Shown here one piece after another: positions 25,313 to 36,574 of a stretch of 64,000 nt of DNA (the first letter of the stretch is position 1; each line of letters begins with the position of its first letter). Source of the stretch: Glycine soja (lineage: Eukaryota; Streptophyta; Magnoliopsida; Fabales; Fabaceae); assembly GCF_004193775.1 (NCBI RefSeq), contig NC_041011.1:46259167-46323166 (forward strand), read 5' to 3'. The translations under genes were made by a program, and so were the position numbers. The notes under the pieces were generated by a model, which was given only the letters and a program-made list of their open reading frames with translations, made no database searches and was not told the DNA's origin.

Positions 25313-28300
25313 TCATGCCAAAGGAAACACCTTGAGTTTGGTACGAATTGCAGTATGCTGAGAAGGTGACAGAGGCTTAGTTAGAGGATCAGCCAGTTGA
25401 TCTTGGGCAGGCACATGTAGTATATTGAGTTGTTTGGAGAGCACTTTTTCTCGTACAAAATGAATATCAAGCTCAATGTGCTTGGTTTTGGAGTGTAAGA
25501 TGGGATTGTGAGATAGGGAAACTGCACTGAGGTTATCACACAGTAAGGTAGGAGTAAGAAATGGCACTTGGAGTTCACGGAGAAGGGACTGAATCCAGAG
25601 TAAATCTGCAGTGGTGTTTGCCATGCTGCGATACTCAGCCTCAGTGCTTGATCTAGCTACTAGTTGTTGTTTCTTTGATCCCCATGAGATGAGATTAGGG
25701 CCAAAATAGATACATGAACCAGATGTTGAACGTCTGTCATCTTGATCAGTGGCCCAATCTGCATCACTGTAAGCTCTTAAAGAGAATGGAGGACTGGTGG
25801 GTGATGGAGTGAGCAGTAGGCCATGACTGAGGGTGCCATTGAGGTACCTAAGTATTCTTTTGACAGCTTTCCAATGAGACTCCAGAGGATGTGCCATGAA
25901 TTGACACACTTTGTTAACACTGAAAGCAATGTCAGGCCTTGTCAATGTAGCATATTGGAGAGCTCCAACAATGGATCTGTAGAGAGTGGGATCAGTCATG
26001 GTGTCTGAGCCGTATTTGCTAAGTCTGCAGCTGCTTACCATGGGTGAGCCAATTGGTGCAGAGTCTTCCATATGTGCCTTGCATAACAAGTCTCTGATGT
26101 ACTTAGTTTGATTAAGTAGAAGAGCTCCTGAGGGTAAGTGATGAACCTCAATGCCTAAGAAGTAGTCAATCTGGCCCAGTTGCTTTAATGCAAACTTCAT
26201 ATTTAGCTTGTGAATGAGATCACTAATGAGGTGTGGTGCTGAGCCTGTGATTAGAATGTCATCAACATAAATCAGTACATAAGTACATGCACCATTTTGA
26301 GTGTGAATAAGCAGGGATGGATCACATTTGCTCTTGACAAATCCCAATTGCAGTAAGGCTTGTGTCAATCTGTCATACCAGGCTCGAGGAGCCTGTTTTA
26401 GGCCATATAAAGACTTGTGAAGTTTGCAGACTAGGGACTTGTCTGAAGCCTCAAAGCCAGCAGGTTGGGTCATATATACTTCCTCTTGTAGTATGCCATT
26501 GAGGAAGGCATTATTCACATCAATCTGTTGCACAGACCACTTGAAGGTAACAGCCAGAGTTAGAATAATTCTGATGGTGATGGGCTTGATGACAGGGGAG
26601 AAAGTTTCTGTGAAATCAAAGCCAGCAGTTTGCAGGAAGCCCTTAGCTACAAGTCGGGCTTTGAACTTGTTAACAGTACCATCAGGATTTTCTTTTACCC
26701 GAAATATCCATTTACATCCAATTGCCTTTCTATGTTGTGGAAGAGGCACCAGTGTCCAGGTTTGGTTGTCCATGAGAGCTTTATATTCTGCCTGCATAGC
26801 TTGCAGCCAGGCAGGATCATTGAGAGCACTTTTGACAGATTTGGGTTCAAGAGCAACCACAAATACTTTAGGCTTGAGATTACCAGTTTTGGCCCTAGTG
26901 ATCATGGGGTGAGCATTGTGGTGAGATATGTTTTGAGAAGCAGGTCTGATTGCTGGCACAGGATCTGCAGGAGGTGTAGGGACACTTGGTGAAGTAGTAG
27001 ATATTGGTTGAGATATGAGGGAGTTGATTTGAGATATAGTTAGAGGTGTGGAAGATGATGGTGACACTGATCCTGGTAATGGTGAGACTGGATCAGGTGG
27101 ATCAGTGTCAGGAGCTGATGATGTCTCAGGGTGCAGATTTGTGTTTGTGTTTACTGAGGGAAACAGAATTTGTGCAGGGTAAGTGTGAGACATGTGTGAA
27201 TTACTGGATGATGAAGCAAATAGAGACAAGTAGGGAAATTTAGACTCATGAAATATCACATCCTTGGAGATGTAAATTCGACCAGTTGCATCAAGGCACT
27301 TGTGACCTTTATGTTGAGGTGATACTCCTAGATAGACACATGGACTGGACCTATATTGAAGTTTGTGGTTGTTATAGGGTCTCAAGTGAGGAAAACAGAG
27401 ACAACCAAACACTTTGATCTGAGAATAATCAGGTTGAGATTGATGCAATGCATGGTAAGGTGACTGAAACAGTGGGATAGCACTGGAGGGTAACCTGTTA
27501 ATGAGATATACAGCTTGAGTGAAACTGTGATCCCAGAATTTTAGAGGTAAAGCTGCATGTGAGAGTAGTGTAAGTCCCATTTCAACAATGTGTCTGTGCT
27601 TCCTTTCAACAGTCCCATTTTGATGAGAGGTATGTGGACAGGTAAGTCTGTGTTGGATTCCTAACTCATTGAGCAGGGCTGTGAAGGCTCTGAATTCACC
27701 TCCCCAATCAGATTGTATGGCCTTAATAGATGCTTGAAATTGGTTTTGGATAAGTGCTTTAAATTGAGTAAAGGCTTTAAGTGCATCACTTTTGGCTTTT
27801 AGGAAGTATATCCAAGTAAACTTGGTATAAGTATCCACAAAGGTGATATAGTAACTGTAGCCATAGTAGGATACAAAGGGAGCTGGCCCCCATAAGTCAC
27901 AGTGAATGACTTCAAACGGTTTAGTGTAAACAGTATTGGATAAAGGAGAGTGCAGTCTATGAGATTTGCCCATACAACAGAAAGTGCAAGGAAGAGTTGC
28001 AGTTTTATTAGAAAAAGGTATATTACACAGATTTAGAATGTTCTTAACAGCACTGGTGTGGGCATGGTCCAGCCGAAGGTGCCACATTTGAAATACATTG
28101 CCATTTTGCATAACAGAAACAGTGTTATTACAACTGACAGGATTATTGAAAACAGAAAATTGACTGGAACTAGACATTGAGCTTGAATCTGAGTTTGAGG
28201 CAGCACCACTGTTGGTGAGAAACTTGAAAGGCTTGAACTGATAAAGGCCATCAGCTCCAACAGTGCCTTCAAGGAGAACTTGTTTAGAATCCTGATATTT

Positions 28301-28396
28301 GACAAAACAATGATAAGGATGAAACTCAAATATGACATTGTTATCTTGGGCAAATTTGCTAACGGATAACAGAATTTTTAGAGATATTAGGCACAT
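25313..28396 (-). CDS. Copia pol: integrase, reverse transcriptase, RNase H
   Basis: An open frame of up to 1027 aa. A GAG-pre-integrase segment (WHLRLDHAHTSAVKN, about residue 105, with HHCC-type Cys at TLPCTFC) leads into an integrase core with Asp167 (HCDLWGP), Asp230 (QSDWGGEF) and Glu264 (QNGTVERK). Reverse transcriptase spans about 525-770, with QIDVNNAFLNG and YVDD at 710-713. RNase H follows, with DADWATDQDDRRSTSG and STEAEYRSMA near the C-terminus. All catalytic residues expected from the family are visible. The first codons overlap the gag frame, and the true protein would normally be continuous with gag-protease, so the annotated start is nominal. Confidence 0.93.
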   Translation of the reverse strand: MCLISLKILLSVSKFAQDNNVIFEFHPYHCFVKYQDSKQVLLEGTVGADGLYQFKPFKFLTNSGAASNSDSSSMSSSSQFSVFNNPVSCNNTVSVMQNGNVFQMWHLRLDHAHTSAVKNILNLCNIPFSNKTATLPCTFCCMGKSHRLHSPLSNTVYTKPFEVIHCDLWGPAPFVSYYGYSYYITFVDTYTKFTWIYFLKAKSDALKAFTQFKALIQNQFQASIKAIQSDWGGEFRAFTALLNELGIQHRLTCPHTSHQNGTVERKHRHIVEMGLTLLSHAALPLKFWDHSFTQAVYLINRLPSSAIPLFQSPYHALHQSQPDYSQIKVFGCLCFPHLRPYNNHKLQYRSSPCVYLGVSPQHKGHKCLDATGRIYISKDVIFHESKFPYLSLFASSSSNSHMSHTYPAQILFPSVNTNTNLHPETSSAPDTDPPDPVSPLPGSVSPSSSTPLTISQINSLISQPISTTSPSVPTPPADPVPAIRPASQNISHHNAHPMITRAKTGNLKPKVFVVALEPKSVKSALNDPAWLQAMQAEYKALMDNQTWTLVPLPQHRKAIGCKWIFRVKENPDGTVNKFKARLVAKGFLQTAGFDFTETFSPVIKPITIRIILTLAVTFKWSVQQIDVNNAFLNGILQEEVYMTQPAGFEASDKSLVCKLHKSLYGLKQAPRAWYDRLTQALLQLGFVKSKCDPSLLIHTQNGACTYVLIYVDDILITGSAPHLISDLIHKLNMKFALKQLGQIDYFLGIEVHHLPSGALLLNQTKYIRDLLCKAHMEDSAPIGSPMVSSCRLSKYGSDTMTDPTLYRSIVGALQYATLTRPDIAFSVNKVCQFMAHPLESHWKAVKRILRYLNGTLSHGLLLTPSPTSPPFSLRAYSDADWATDQDDRRSTSGSCIYFGPNLISWGSKKQQLVARSSTEAEYRSMANTTADLLWIQSLLRELQVPFLTPTLLCDNLSAVSLSHNPILHSKTKHIELDIHFVREKVLSKQLNILHVPAQDQLADPLTKPLSPSQHTAIRTKLKVFPLA

Positions 28397-29687
28397 GGAG
28401 TAAATCTTTAAGAGTGAGCTTCACATTAGGTTCATTAGGTGAATGAAATTGAGATTGACCTAGAGAGTGAATTGACACACCTTGACCATTTCCCATCACA
28501 ACTTGGTCCTGACCAGTGTAGGGAGAGCTGTAGGACAGGTTGTTGGGATTATAGGTGAGGTGATGTGAGGCACCAGAATCAGGGTACCAAGCTCCATTGG
28601 AGAACTGATCCATATTAGGCATGGCATAGGGCTGAGGCATGGCCAAGTGTGCAGTAGGCCTCATGTAAGGGTTGAAGTTCTGAGGCCTATTGGAGGGTCC
28701 TACTTGGTAACCACCGCGTGAGTTTTGATTCATGGCTTGAGGATCATACCTGTACCAGCAGTTAATGGCATCATGATTTGGTTTAGCACAGATCTGGCAC
28801 TTGACTTTGCCTTGATTTTGAGCTTGACCTTTTCCACGACCTCGGCCACGACCTTTACCACGACCTCTTCCACGATTGGTATTGACATTGTAGTGCTCTG
28901 TTCCCAGTTCTTGACTCTCATGCTCAGAATTTGAATCACTGGCATTGGTTTCAGTATGTGCCACATTTGCTGACACACTTGGACTCGTAAGTTCTTGCTT
29001 GAACTTTTCAAACTGTGCTTCTTGAAGAAGGAGCAATGCTTCAACATCTTCGACAGTTGGTGTGTCAAATCGACTATACACCATCATGACAAACGAATTG
29101 AACTCTTCTGGTAGTCCCTCAAGGATTGAATCAACTTGTTCTTGTTCAGAAACCATGTCACCAACCGCAACGAGTGAGTTCACAATCGATTTGATGCGCA
29201 GAAGGTATTCATTGACGGATCTTGAGAGTTTCTTCGTGTTCTTGAGTTCAGATCTCAATTGACGAGCACGAGATTTAAGTACAGAGTTGAAGTATTTGTG
29301 GATCTTGTCCCAGACTTCATGTGCGTGTCTACAACTCAGCACACGAGGAAGTACACCATCGGAGAGGGTGGATAGCAACCAAGTGAAGAGTGTCTGATCT
29401 TTGATTAGCCATTGTTGATACTCATCGGAGTTGATTCCAAGTGCGCAATCTTCAATCGACGCAAATTGCAACGGAATCTGCGGATTTACAACAAATCGAT
29501 GAAGATTATGCGCAGTGATTACTCCATTTACCTGTTGACTCCACAGGAGAAAATTCTTCTCATCAAGCTTGATTGTGAGAGAATGTGTGAGCCCAGATTT
29601 GGTGGATGCTTTCGTTGTAGCTGGTAGATCAGCAAGCGAATTCACATTCTGGTGCTCATCGTCCGCCATTAATGGAGGTTCTTCCAT
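28359..29687 (-). CDS. Copia gag and aspartic protease
   Basis: It starts at the ATG at 29687 (MEEPPLMADDE..). The N-terminal gag region is of the UBN2 type (KLDEKNFLLWSQQVNGVI). An Arg-Gly-rich stretch follows, then a zinc knuckle C-x2-C-x4-H-x4-C (CQICAKPNHDAINC), then the protease motif DSGASHH. The frame stops at 28359-28361 just after LLHVPNISKN, where copia polyproteins normally run on; the sequence continues in another frame as pol. One extra base near 28382 (in AAAAATTCTG, minus strand) would explain this. Confidence 0.9.
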   Translation of the reverse strand: MEEPPLMADDEHQNVNSLADLPATTKASTKSGLTHSLTIKLDEKNFLLWSQQVNGVITAHNLHRFVVNPQIPLQFASIEDCALGINSDEYQQWLIKDQTLFTWLLSTLSDGVLPRVLSCRHAHEVWDKIHKYFNSVLKSRARQLRSELKNTKKLSRSVNEYLLRIKSIVNSLVAVGDMVSEQEQVDSILEGLPEEFNSFVMMVYSRFDTPTVEDVEALLLLQEAQFEKFKQELTSPSVSANVAHTETNASDSNSEHESQELGTEHYNVNTNRGRGRGKGRGRGRGKGQAQNQGKVKCQICAKPNHDAINCWYRYDPQAMNQNSRGGYQVGPSNRPQNFNPYMRPTAHLAMPQPYAMPNMDQFSNGAWYPDSGASHHLTYNPNNLSYSSPYTGQDQVVMGNGQGVSIHSLGQSQFHSPNEPNVKLTLKDLLHVPNISKNSVIR

Positions 29688-29744
29688 GGAAGACGAAGAG
29701 TTTCTGGCCCGAAAACGTAACAAACTTGTAACTGAATCTTAGAG

Positions 29745-29758
29745 ACTCAGTGATACCA
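29745..29758 (-). promoter_or_regulatory. Primer-binding site (initiator tRNA-Met type)
   Basis: Immediately inside the 5' LTR the minus strand reads TGGTATCACTGAG. Its first eight bases match the initiator methionine tRNA primer site used by many plant LTR elements; the match fades after that. Confidence 0.85.
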
Positions 29759-29997
29759 TGTTGAAATTCTGTTTTCCTTTACTTTCATTTCATAGAATGA
29801 ATTATACAAGCTTTTCAATCTTGTGATGGAAGGCTCTTATATATAGCCTTGATTCCTAACTGCAATGTAACTGCCACAGCTAAGCCTAACAGCATGACAG
29901 CTCAGCATATACTACTATACCTACATTGTACAAGGTATTCATACAAGTATTCATATACATGACTATACTATCACTATACTTTTGGTATACTCTATTA
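29759..29997 (-). repeat. 5' LTR of the copia element
   Basis: 239 bp, apparently identical to the 3' LTR and followed by the target duplication TTTTG (29998-30002). On the minus strand 'ggctatatataagagcc' within the LTR contains a TATATAA that may serve as its promoter. Confidence 0.97.
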
Positions 29998-30002
29998 TTT
30001 TG

Positions 30003-33000
30003 TCTATATAATAAAAATATTGTATTTAAGATTTTAATTTGCTAATAAGTTTATCCCATGGGAATTGTTAACTCGTTCACAAGTTTTTTTTTTTTTTTTT
30101 TTTTCTGGACTGATTTGCATAAATAGAAAAATTATCCAGTATACTATAGTAGTATTTATCGGCTAAAGTGACAAGTAATTTGTGTTGCAACTGAACAATG
30201 TAGGATACGTGATAAAGATGGACATTCGTCTTACAGGGATTATTAGCCAGTAGTTAATTTAATTATTTTTTTTAATGTTAGATATCTTAAAAGTTGAGTT
30301 TTGGCCGGTTTATTAAATTTATTTGAAAAAAGTGTTCTTAATAAAAAAGTTGCTGATGATTTTCAAAATATCATATACAGTAAGTCTAAGCATCAAACTT
30401 TCAAATTGATTATTCGTTACAACAATAACATAATGTAACATTACAAAACACAACTTTCTAATTGTAGGCCTCGTAATGCGTTGTGTAACAAATCTTGTCA
30501 TTTTCCACTTTTTCTACCATCAGAAAATCTCCATTGGATGCATTCCACTTTCAAGATCGCATACCAGGAATATCACACAAATAAGAGACTATCTTTCTAC
30601 AATGATTTCCATAGGATGCATTCCACTGTCAAGATCACGTTCCAAGAATATCACACAAATCCAACATTTCATACAACTCTTTAGAACAAGAAGGACAAAG
30701 TAATGTTTCATCATCGATGAGTGCTAAGTTATTGGTTTAACACACTCCTTTCGACGTCATTCTTCATTGATTAGCATTGATTGAAAACTACACAATCATG
30801 AAATAGTTTATTAATTAGGAGGTGAGACTTGAAAAATTTTGTATTTTGTAATAAATACCAATAGTAAATAATAATGTATCAAATAATATATTTCAACATT
30901 TTTTTCTTATATTCATCATCGCTTGATGTATCAACCACACTGGTTATCGTGGGATAGCCTAGCATGCATACCTTGCACACCCGAGTGATGTGTCTCCTTG
31001 ACAACTCTGTTTTAATCTTAACAATTGATCAAACACAAATTTTTAAAACACTTAGAAATATGAATGTTATTCCCAAAGATAAAATTACATAACTTGAAAT
31101 AAACTTCCAGTCGATCTAGCACAGTGTGGTTTGAGAGTGTTGTAGGAACTTACCATTAACACCCAAAAGCCTTGTCTCTTCAAAATGTTTTTTTGTTTTT
31201 ATAAGAACTACCTAGTAAATGCTTCATCTCACATAGAGTTGTAAGTTTTTACATCCAGGAATACTTTACTTATTTGTACTTGAGTTTGTCTTTAATAACA
31301 CACTTCAAACCAAACCATCATGTTAATATTATGCTTGATAAGGTCCAAGCACTAAAGATTACCTTGAACCCCACTGGTCAATTGCAAGAAAGCATAATCA
31401 ATGATTTTATCATCTAAAGGTGATCAACATGATATCCCCACAAAAGCATATCATCATGAATGATAGAATGTAGAGATTTACACACTTTTTCAACAAGATT
31501 AGACAACCCACGTAACTAAGAGTAAGTCCAAATCTTAAGATGATATTAATCCTATATTAATCCAATGTTGTCTCACATGCATTGCCACACTTCAGGTTGG
31601 TAGTCCTAAGGTGGATTTTCTAACTCACCTTAATTGCAACCTTTTCAGGGCCAATCTTAAGGGTGGTGTTTAATCCAATATCAACTGCAGGTATGTATTA
31701 AACAAAGATAATAAAATAAAGTTTATAAAACTTGAGCAATAATCACATTATAAGTAAAATTCTACATGATTGAGTTAAATCTTAAGTCTAAATTAAAAAA
31801 AAAAATGAAAAGAGTATGATTAAATATGGGTCATAAAAAAGATATAAAGAAAGGAATAAAGAAATAAATGAAAAAATATGAACATATTCTAAGAGTAAAT
31901 TATAGGTAACAAAAAAGATTATATTTTAAGTATGGAAAGTCCAAGGCATTTGGATTTAACCATGTTACTAAGATTGTTTAAACTTTTATTTAATGTCAAT
32001 TAGATGTTTCCAATGCATTAGTATTCAATTATTATGCATTGTTGATATTATTTATCCCATATTTCTAGGTTGATGATTATCGAAAGCAACAATCGGGAAA
32101 CACACAAAGAACTATCACACTTCTTAATAATTGATTGAAAGAAAATGTAATAATATCCTCTTCAGCCCTTAACTTTCACTGTCGTATAATTTCATCAAAC
32201 AACTGTAATATTATAGTTAATCAATTAACTAACCAAGAATATATTGAGAGTAGTAGACTCACAACATATAATTCAAAAACAATAAAACAAACCCAATAAA
32301 AGGAAAAATACGAATTTTATTAAAATTGAGAAACATATAGTTCAACACAAAGATCCACCATAACACCTGTATTGATTTTAGTTATACATAGTTATGAACA
32401 GATAACACTAACATAAATCTATGGTAATGAAAGGAATTCCTTTCAAAAAAACAGATCTGGTACTATGGTTAACGGGACCATAAGCAGGATGCAGAGTCTA
32501 AACCCAACTCACATCAGATAAGAAGCGCAATAAGATGTACAACCACACTAGATGCTCCCATTGCCATCCGCATGAGTTACACAGACATAGCAAATATGTA
32601 TGACAATAAACCGTATTAATTTGTGTGGACATACAATTCTGGATGACCATGCTAACTTTAGCATGATCATATTTAACTTTACCATGACATGTTCAATTTC
32701 AGCATGATTCATGAACACCAAATTTTAAAATGTCATTACTTTTTTATCTCTAATAATAATAATAATAATGGCTACCTAGACATCTCTAGACTCTAGTATA
32801 TATCCAAATTAAGTTTCTTTTTATAGCATGATCAAATTACGTGTACTTTACCAATAAAGAACCCACACGTAAATTTCAATTTTATTAAGGCAATTAGTAA
32901 CTGTGCTGAATTGTGTAATATGGAGAGTTTTGAGTCTTCACTAGGAGCTTTATCTGGGGTGTGGCTCCTTGTACGGGATATATGACATATTAAGGGAAGC

Positions 33001-33970
33001 TTCGGTGGAAAGGAAGCATTTTGCAGTACATACATGTCTTATATTTCCTATCGTGCTTGCCTTGGGATGGTTAGCCATATTTTTGGCTCTGTCTTTTCTT
33101 GTACATTCTGGACGACAATCTTGGACACTTATGTTGTGTTCCAATTTTGCTTTTCAAAAACAATAAAAGAAGTACATAAGAACCTACACGTAAATTTTTC
33201 TCATGATTTCCCGTCTTCAAGTTGCCAATCGATATATAGAACCAGTGAGATTGTTTCCTAACAAGTGCAGGAATAAGGCTTGACAATCACCTGACATGAC
33301 TTCTAAGATGATGCACATATTATTGTTCAAAAATACATAGAGATAAAGTCACCGTATGTTGATTTAAGTGGAAGAGAATCGGATATTTTAAATATATAAT
33401 TTTAAATTCAATCTAATATTTTATATAAAAGAGAAATTAATTTAGATCAATATAAATTATATTAACTTTTACACTATTTAATAATATTATATTAAATAAT
33501 TTGATCTCAATTCATCAAAGAGAAAGGTCAGTCTCTTGAAAAATCAGACCTGCATGAAGATGACTTAATTTGAAAGGAGGCCCAGTCTTTACACTCTAAC
33601 GCCGTTGGCCCAAGTTTTTGTTGTTGTATAAAGGTGCGTTGAGTACTAATCACATTTGGCACAAGTTTATGTTACTTAATTAAGTAGTCTAGAATTTAAA
33701 TTCTAATTGATCTTTAATATAGAATAAATGTTGGAAGGAAATGTCTACCTGTATGCGTCCGAGGATTAGTCACCAACATGATTTATTCTAATAATTATTC
33801 TAATAATTACACTGTTTTATGGCCACAAATTTGGTTGTGCGTAAAGTGTGATTTGCTGCCTTGAGTTATTGGGAGGAGCCAAATTCCAATAATTATACTG
33901 TTTTATGGCAACAAATTTTGAGAATAGAAAAAAAAGCCAAAACTCTTAGAATAATTTGTACTTAACAAAT
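30003..33970. other. Gene-free spacer downstream of the copia element
   Basis: AT-rich DNA without a supportable gene. Near 30085-30106 there is a poly-T run. The stretches 31000-31700 and 32830-33240 have mixed composition and short open frames, but no domain or splice structure I could recognise. They may be worn-out transposon sequence. Confidence 0.5.
30525..30660. repeat. Imperfect direct duplication of about 57 bp
   Basis: Copies at 30525-30581 and 30604-30660 share 'ggatgcattccact', 'tcaagatc' and 'aatatcacacaaat' in the same order and spacing (79-bp period), with several substitutions. No function is apparent. Confidence 0.8.
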
Positions 33971-33971
33971 T

Positions 33972-34385
33972 GATTTGGATGTATTTGGTTTGTATTTTCA
34001 ATTTTTGTTTTTATTTTTTGAAAATTGTTTTCATTTTTAAAAAATTAGAATTCTGAAAACATGTTTAGTTTGACTTCTTGTTTTCTGTTTTCATGAAATA
34101 AAAATACTGAAAATTTATGATATATTGATTTCTTGTTTTTTTGTATTTTTAGATTTGTTTAAAATTACATTTTTTGTCACCGTAATTTCATTTTACCCGA
34201 TGAGGTTTCTGTTCTCAACTGAAAAACACTGGAAACAAGAATTTATTATTTTTTATTTTCTGGTTGTTTCCTGTTTTCATCTTTACTAAAAATGTTTTCA
34301 GAAATCCAAACAATCACATTTTCATCACCATTTTTTGTTTTCAGTGAAAATGAAAATAGAAAACAATCAAACCAAACACTCCCTT
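33972..34385. mobile_element. MITE with terminal inverted repeats
   Basis: The left end 'gtatttggtttgtattttc' and the right end 'gaaaacaatcaaaccaaacactccc' are inverted complements over about 18 bases with few mismatches. The interior is dominated by 'gttttca' and 'tgaaaac' variants, giving a long imperfect hairpin, and has no coding capacity. The 'tgtttggttt' ends are typical of plant non-autonomous DNA elements. No target duplication was confirmed. Confidence 0.65.
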
Positions 34386-35420
34386 ATTTTAGATAAGAGG
34401 GAGTAAAACGTGGAAAAGGAGAAAAGAAAAAAGTTAAGTTAAAAATAAAGAAAAAAAATTGAAAATATTTTTTTTAAAACTTTGTTTCTTTCATTTTCTC
34501 TGTATTTTCTAGTTATGTAAAAAAATGTGTTTTTTTAACTCTCCACCCAAGCATAGGCTAAATAAAGTTTCTCAATTTAACTATGTTTGTTGTCAATACT
34601 GATATTCATGCATTCAATATGGCTTGTTTGGTACGCACCAGATCAAATTGAACCGTGTATCTGAGGACCCATTGGGCGTGTGGAGCCCTGCCCCAACTAC
34701 ACTTGAGAGTTGAGATAACATAACACAGTTCTATAGAGATTGAATAATAAATGTCTTGGACTTAATTATGCAACACCCCTTCATGATTCATTTTGTCAAC
34801 ACCACTGTTTGAAAAATAACTAGCATAGAAATCACTTGCTGTTATCAATCTCGAAAGGTTTAGGCTGCTAGCATTATTACATCAAATATCACATATTAAA
34901 GGCAGATATAGCATTATTCTGCTTATGTCTGCTGCAGTGTTATTATGTATATTGCATTTAAGGTATTGTTTGTTTGGACTCTTGTAGATCTTTATGATTT
35001 TCTCCTTTAAAAAATGTCTCAGTAAATTATGGGAAGTTCGTTAATTAGCCTTGATTCCTATTCGATGTTGGTCGGAACAAGTATGATCTCAAATACTTAG
35101 TGAAACCAAATTCCTGGTTATCAATTTTTTTAAAACTTTTACCTTTCTTTTTTAGTGTTTCAACAGCCAATAATTGTTTTTATAGTAGATGAATCTTGAA
35201 TAAAATGGGTGAATTGGTTTAGCCTTTCATAACAGATGAATGAACCCCATTCTTAATATGTAGTGAAAAAATAAGTGTACCTTTGTGCAGCAGTTGAACT
35301 AAAACTCTCCCCAAAACAAAAACCTGCTCCAAGTCCACCCCACAAACCTCACCCAAAAGTCACACATCATTCTCATCTCTCTAATATCTGAAAACAGTTC
35401 TGATTTGCCAGCCAAAGCCA

Positions 35421-35906
35421 ATGGATACAGAGGACTTCAGCTTCCCCAAAAATGGTGGCACTTGTGCATATAGCATTGATTCGCCTCCTCTGTGGAATAT
35501 ATCACCAAAAGACCCTTCTAATCCAAATCAAGTCCCTAGAGAAGGAAGCAAAGCAGATGAAAAGGATTACTTTGAAGCAAAAGTGGTCTCTAAGGGCCAC
35601 AAGAAGAGCTTTTCATGTGTCGAAGATCGAAAGAAAATAACAAGATTAACCGATGAAGCGGCTCCAATGGACTTGTTGTGGGAGGCTTTCAATGAGGACC
35701 TGTCTTCAGCAGTAAAGTTTTCTTCCTCTTCTTCAAGGGAGATGGTTGAATTCAGATGCGCTACTACAGCCTTAACAGTTGTCAAGACCAACAAGGCTCT
35801 TCTTCAAACAAAGAATAGGCCCGGTATGGTGGTGATTGTAAAAGTCTTAAAGAAGTTCTTTTCTCTCAACAATTCTCATGTAAAGTTATTTTGGCAATCA
35901 GACTAA
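35421..35906 (+). CDS. Unrecognised 161-aa protein, single exon
   Basis: The ATG at 35421 follows a leader rich in CCAAA/CACC with few upstream ATGs, and the frame is open to a TAA at 35904. I do not recognise a domain. The protein is hydrophilic. It has a basic stretch (KGHKKSFSCVEDRKKITRL), an acidic/aromatic motif (MDLLWEAFNEDLSSA) and a Ser run, with no signal peptide or membrane segment. Codon composition is more balanced than the surrounding spacer and the frame looks like a genuine plant gene. The LLWEAFNE motif recalls small plant-specific proteins of unknown function. The tail (VVIVKVLKKFFSLNNS) could be a short amphipathic helix. No intron is needed. Confidence 0.6.
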   Translation: MDTEDFSFPKNGGTCAYSIDSPPLWNISPKDPSNPNQVPREGSKADEKDYFEAKVVSKGHKKSFSCVEDRKKITRLTDEAAPMDLLWEAFNEDLSSAVKFSSSSSREMVEFRCATTALTVVKTNKALLQTKNRPGMVVIVKVLKKFFSLNNSHVKLFWQSD

Positions 35907-36574
35907 TGGCTTTTGGGCAAGATTGATTGTGATCCTTCTCTTTTTCAAGAACAGAATTGTTTGGTTAATTGGAAGTTTTAAACTGTTTTAATTCCATGAG
36001 GAGCCTAGTGGGCTAATGCTGTCTCTTCCAATGTAATGTTGTATATAAGAGTAAATATAAATCACGGAGAATCTTTCTTTGATTTAATATTATGAGTACC
36101 TTTTGATTAAGCAATTCTATGCTTTATATTCTATTATGGATTCTTTTGACATCTATTGCTTATAAGGTTAAAATATTTATGTAATTACAGCTTGTATGTG
36201 GAAATATGGTTCTTAAGGTTTGTGATAAATAAGATGAAGTAATTACTTATTTATATGTAGAAATTGCTTTCGATAAAGTGCTCCAAAAAGCTTATTCATT
36301 TATTGTCGGAAGAAATGGGCTCTGCTCCCAATTTGAAAGGTTAAACCTCCAAAATATGTTAGTGAGAATAGCATCTCAGAGTTGGACATCAACGATAAAT
36401 GCTCCTTCAACCGACTTATCTACCTTCTCATGATAATTCAAAAGTGTCAAATCCCACTGATATATGTCAAACTATTCAACCCCTCACCATTATCTACACT
36501 TACCCTTCTCCACCCATATCTGATCCAATTTCAACTTCTCCACCATTTCGGGTCCCACTTCTCCCATACATTCA

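Larger units (their letters stand above)
25050..29997 (-). mobile_element. Full-length Ty1/copia LTR retrotransposon
   Basis: A 4948-bp element on the minus strand: two 239-bp direct LTRs, a 5-bp target duplication TTTTG (25045-25049 and 29998-30002), a primer-binding site, gag-protease, integrase before reverse transcriptase and RNase H (the copia order), and a polypurine tract. The LTRs show no difference when read side by side, so the insertion is recent. LTR ends on the plus strand are TGTTGAAA..CTCTATTA, so one end is TA instead of the usual CA. The body is complete except for one frame offset between gag and pol near 28380. Confidence 0.97.

Noticed and set aside
26424..26992. Plus-strand frames of 162 and 120 aa
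   Set aside because: Antisense shadows of the copia pol gene.
28355..28400. Proven programmed frameshift between gag and pol
   Set aside because: No known slippery site or stimulatory structure was recognised; a single-base insertion is simpler, so it is listed only as a question.
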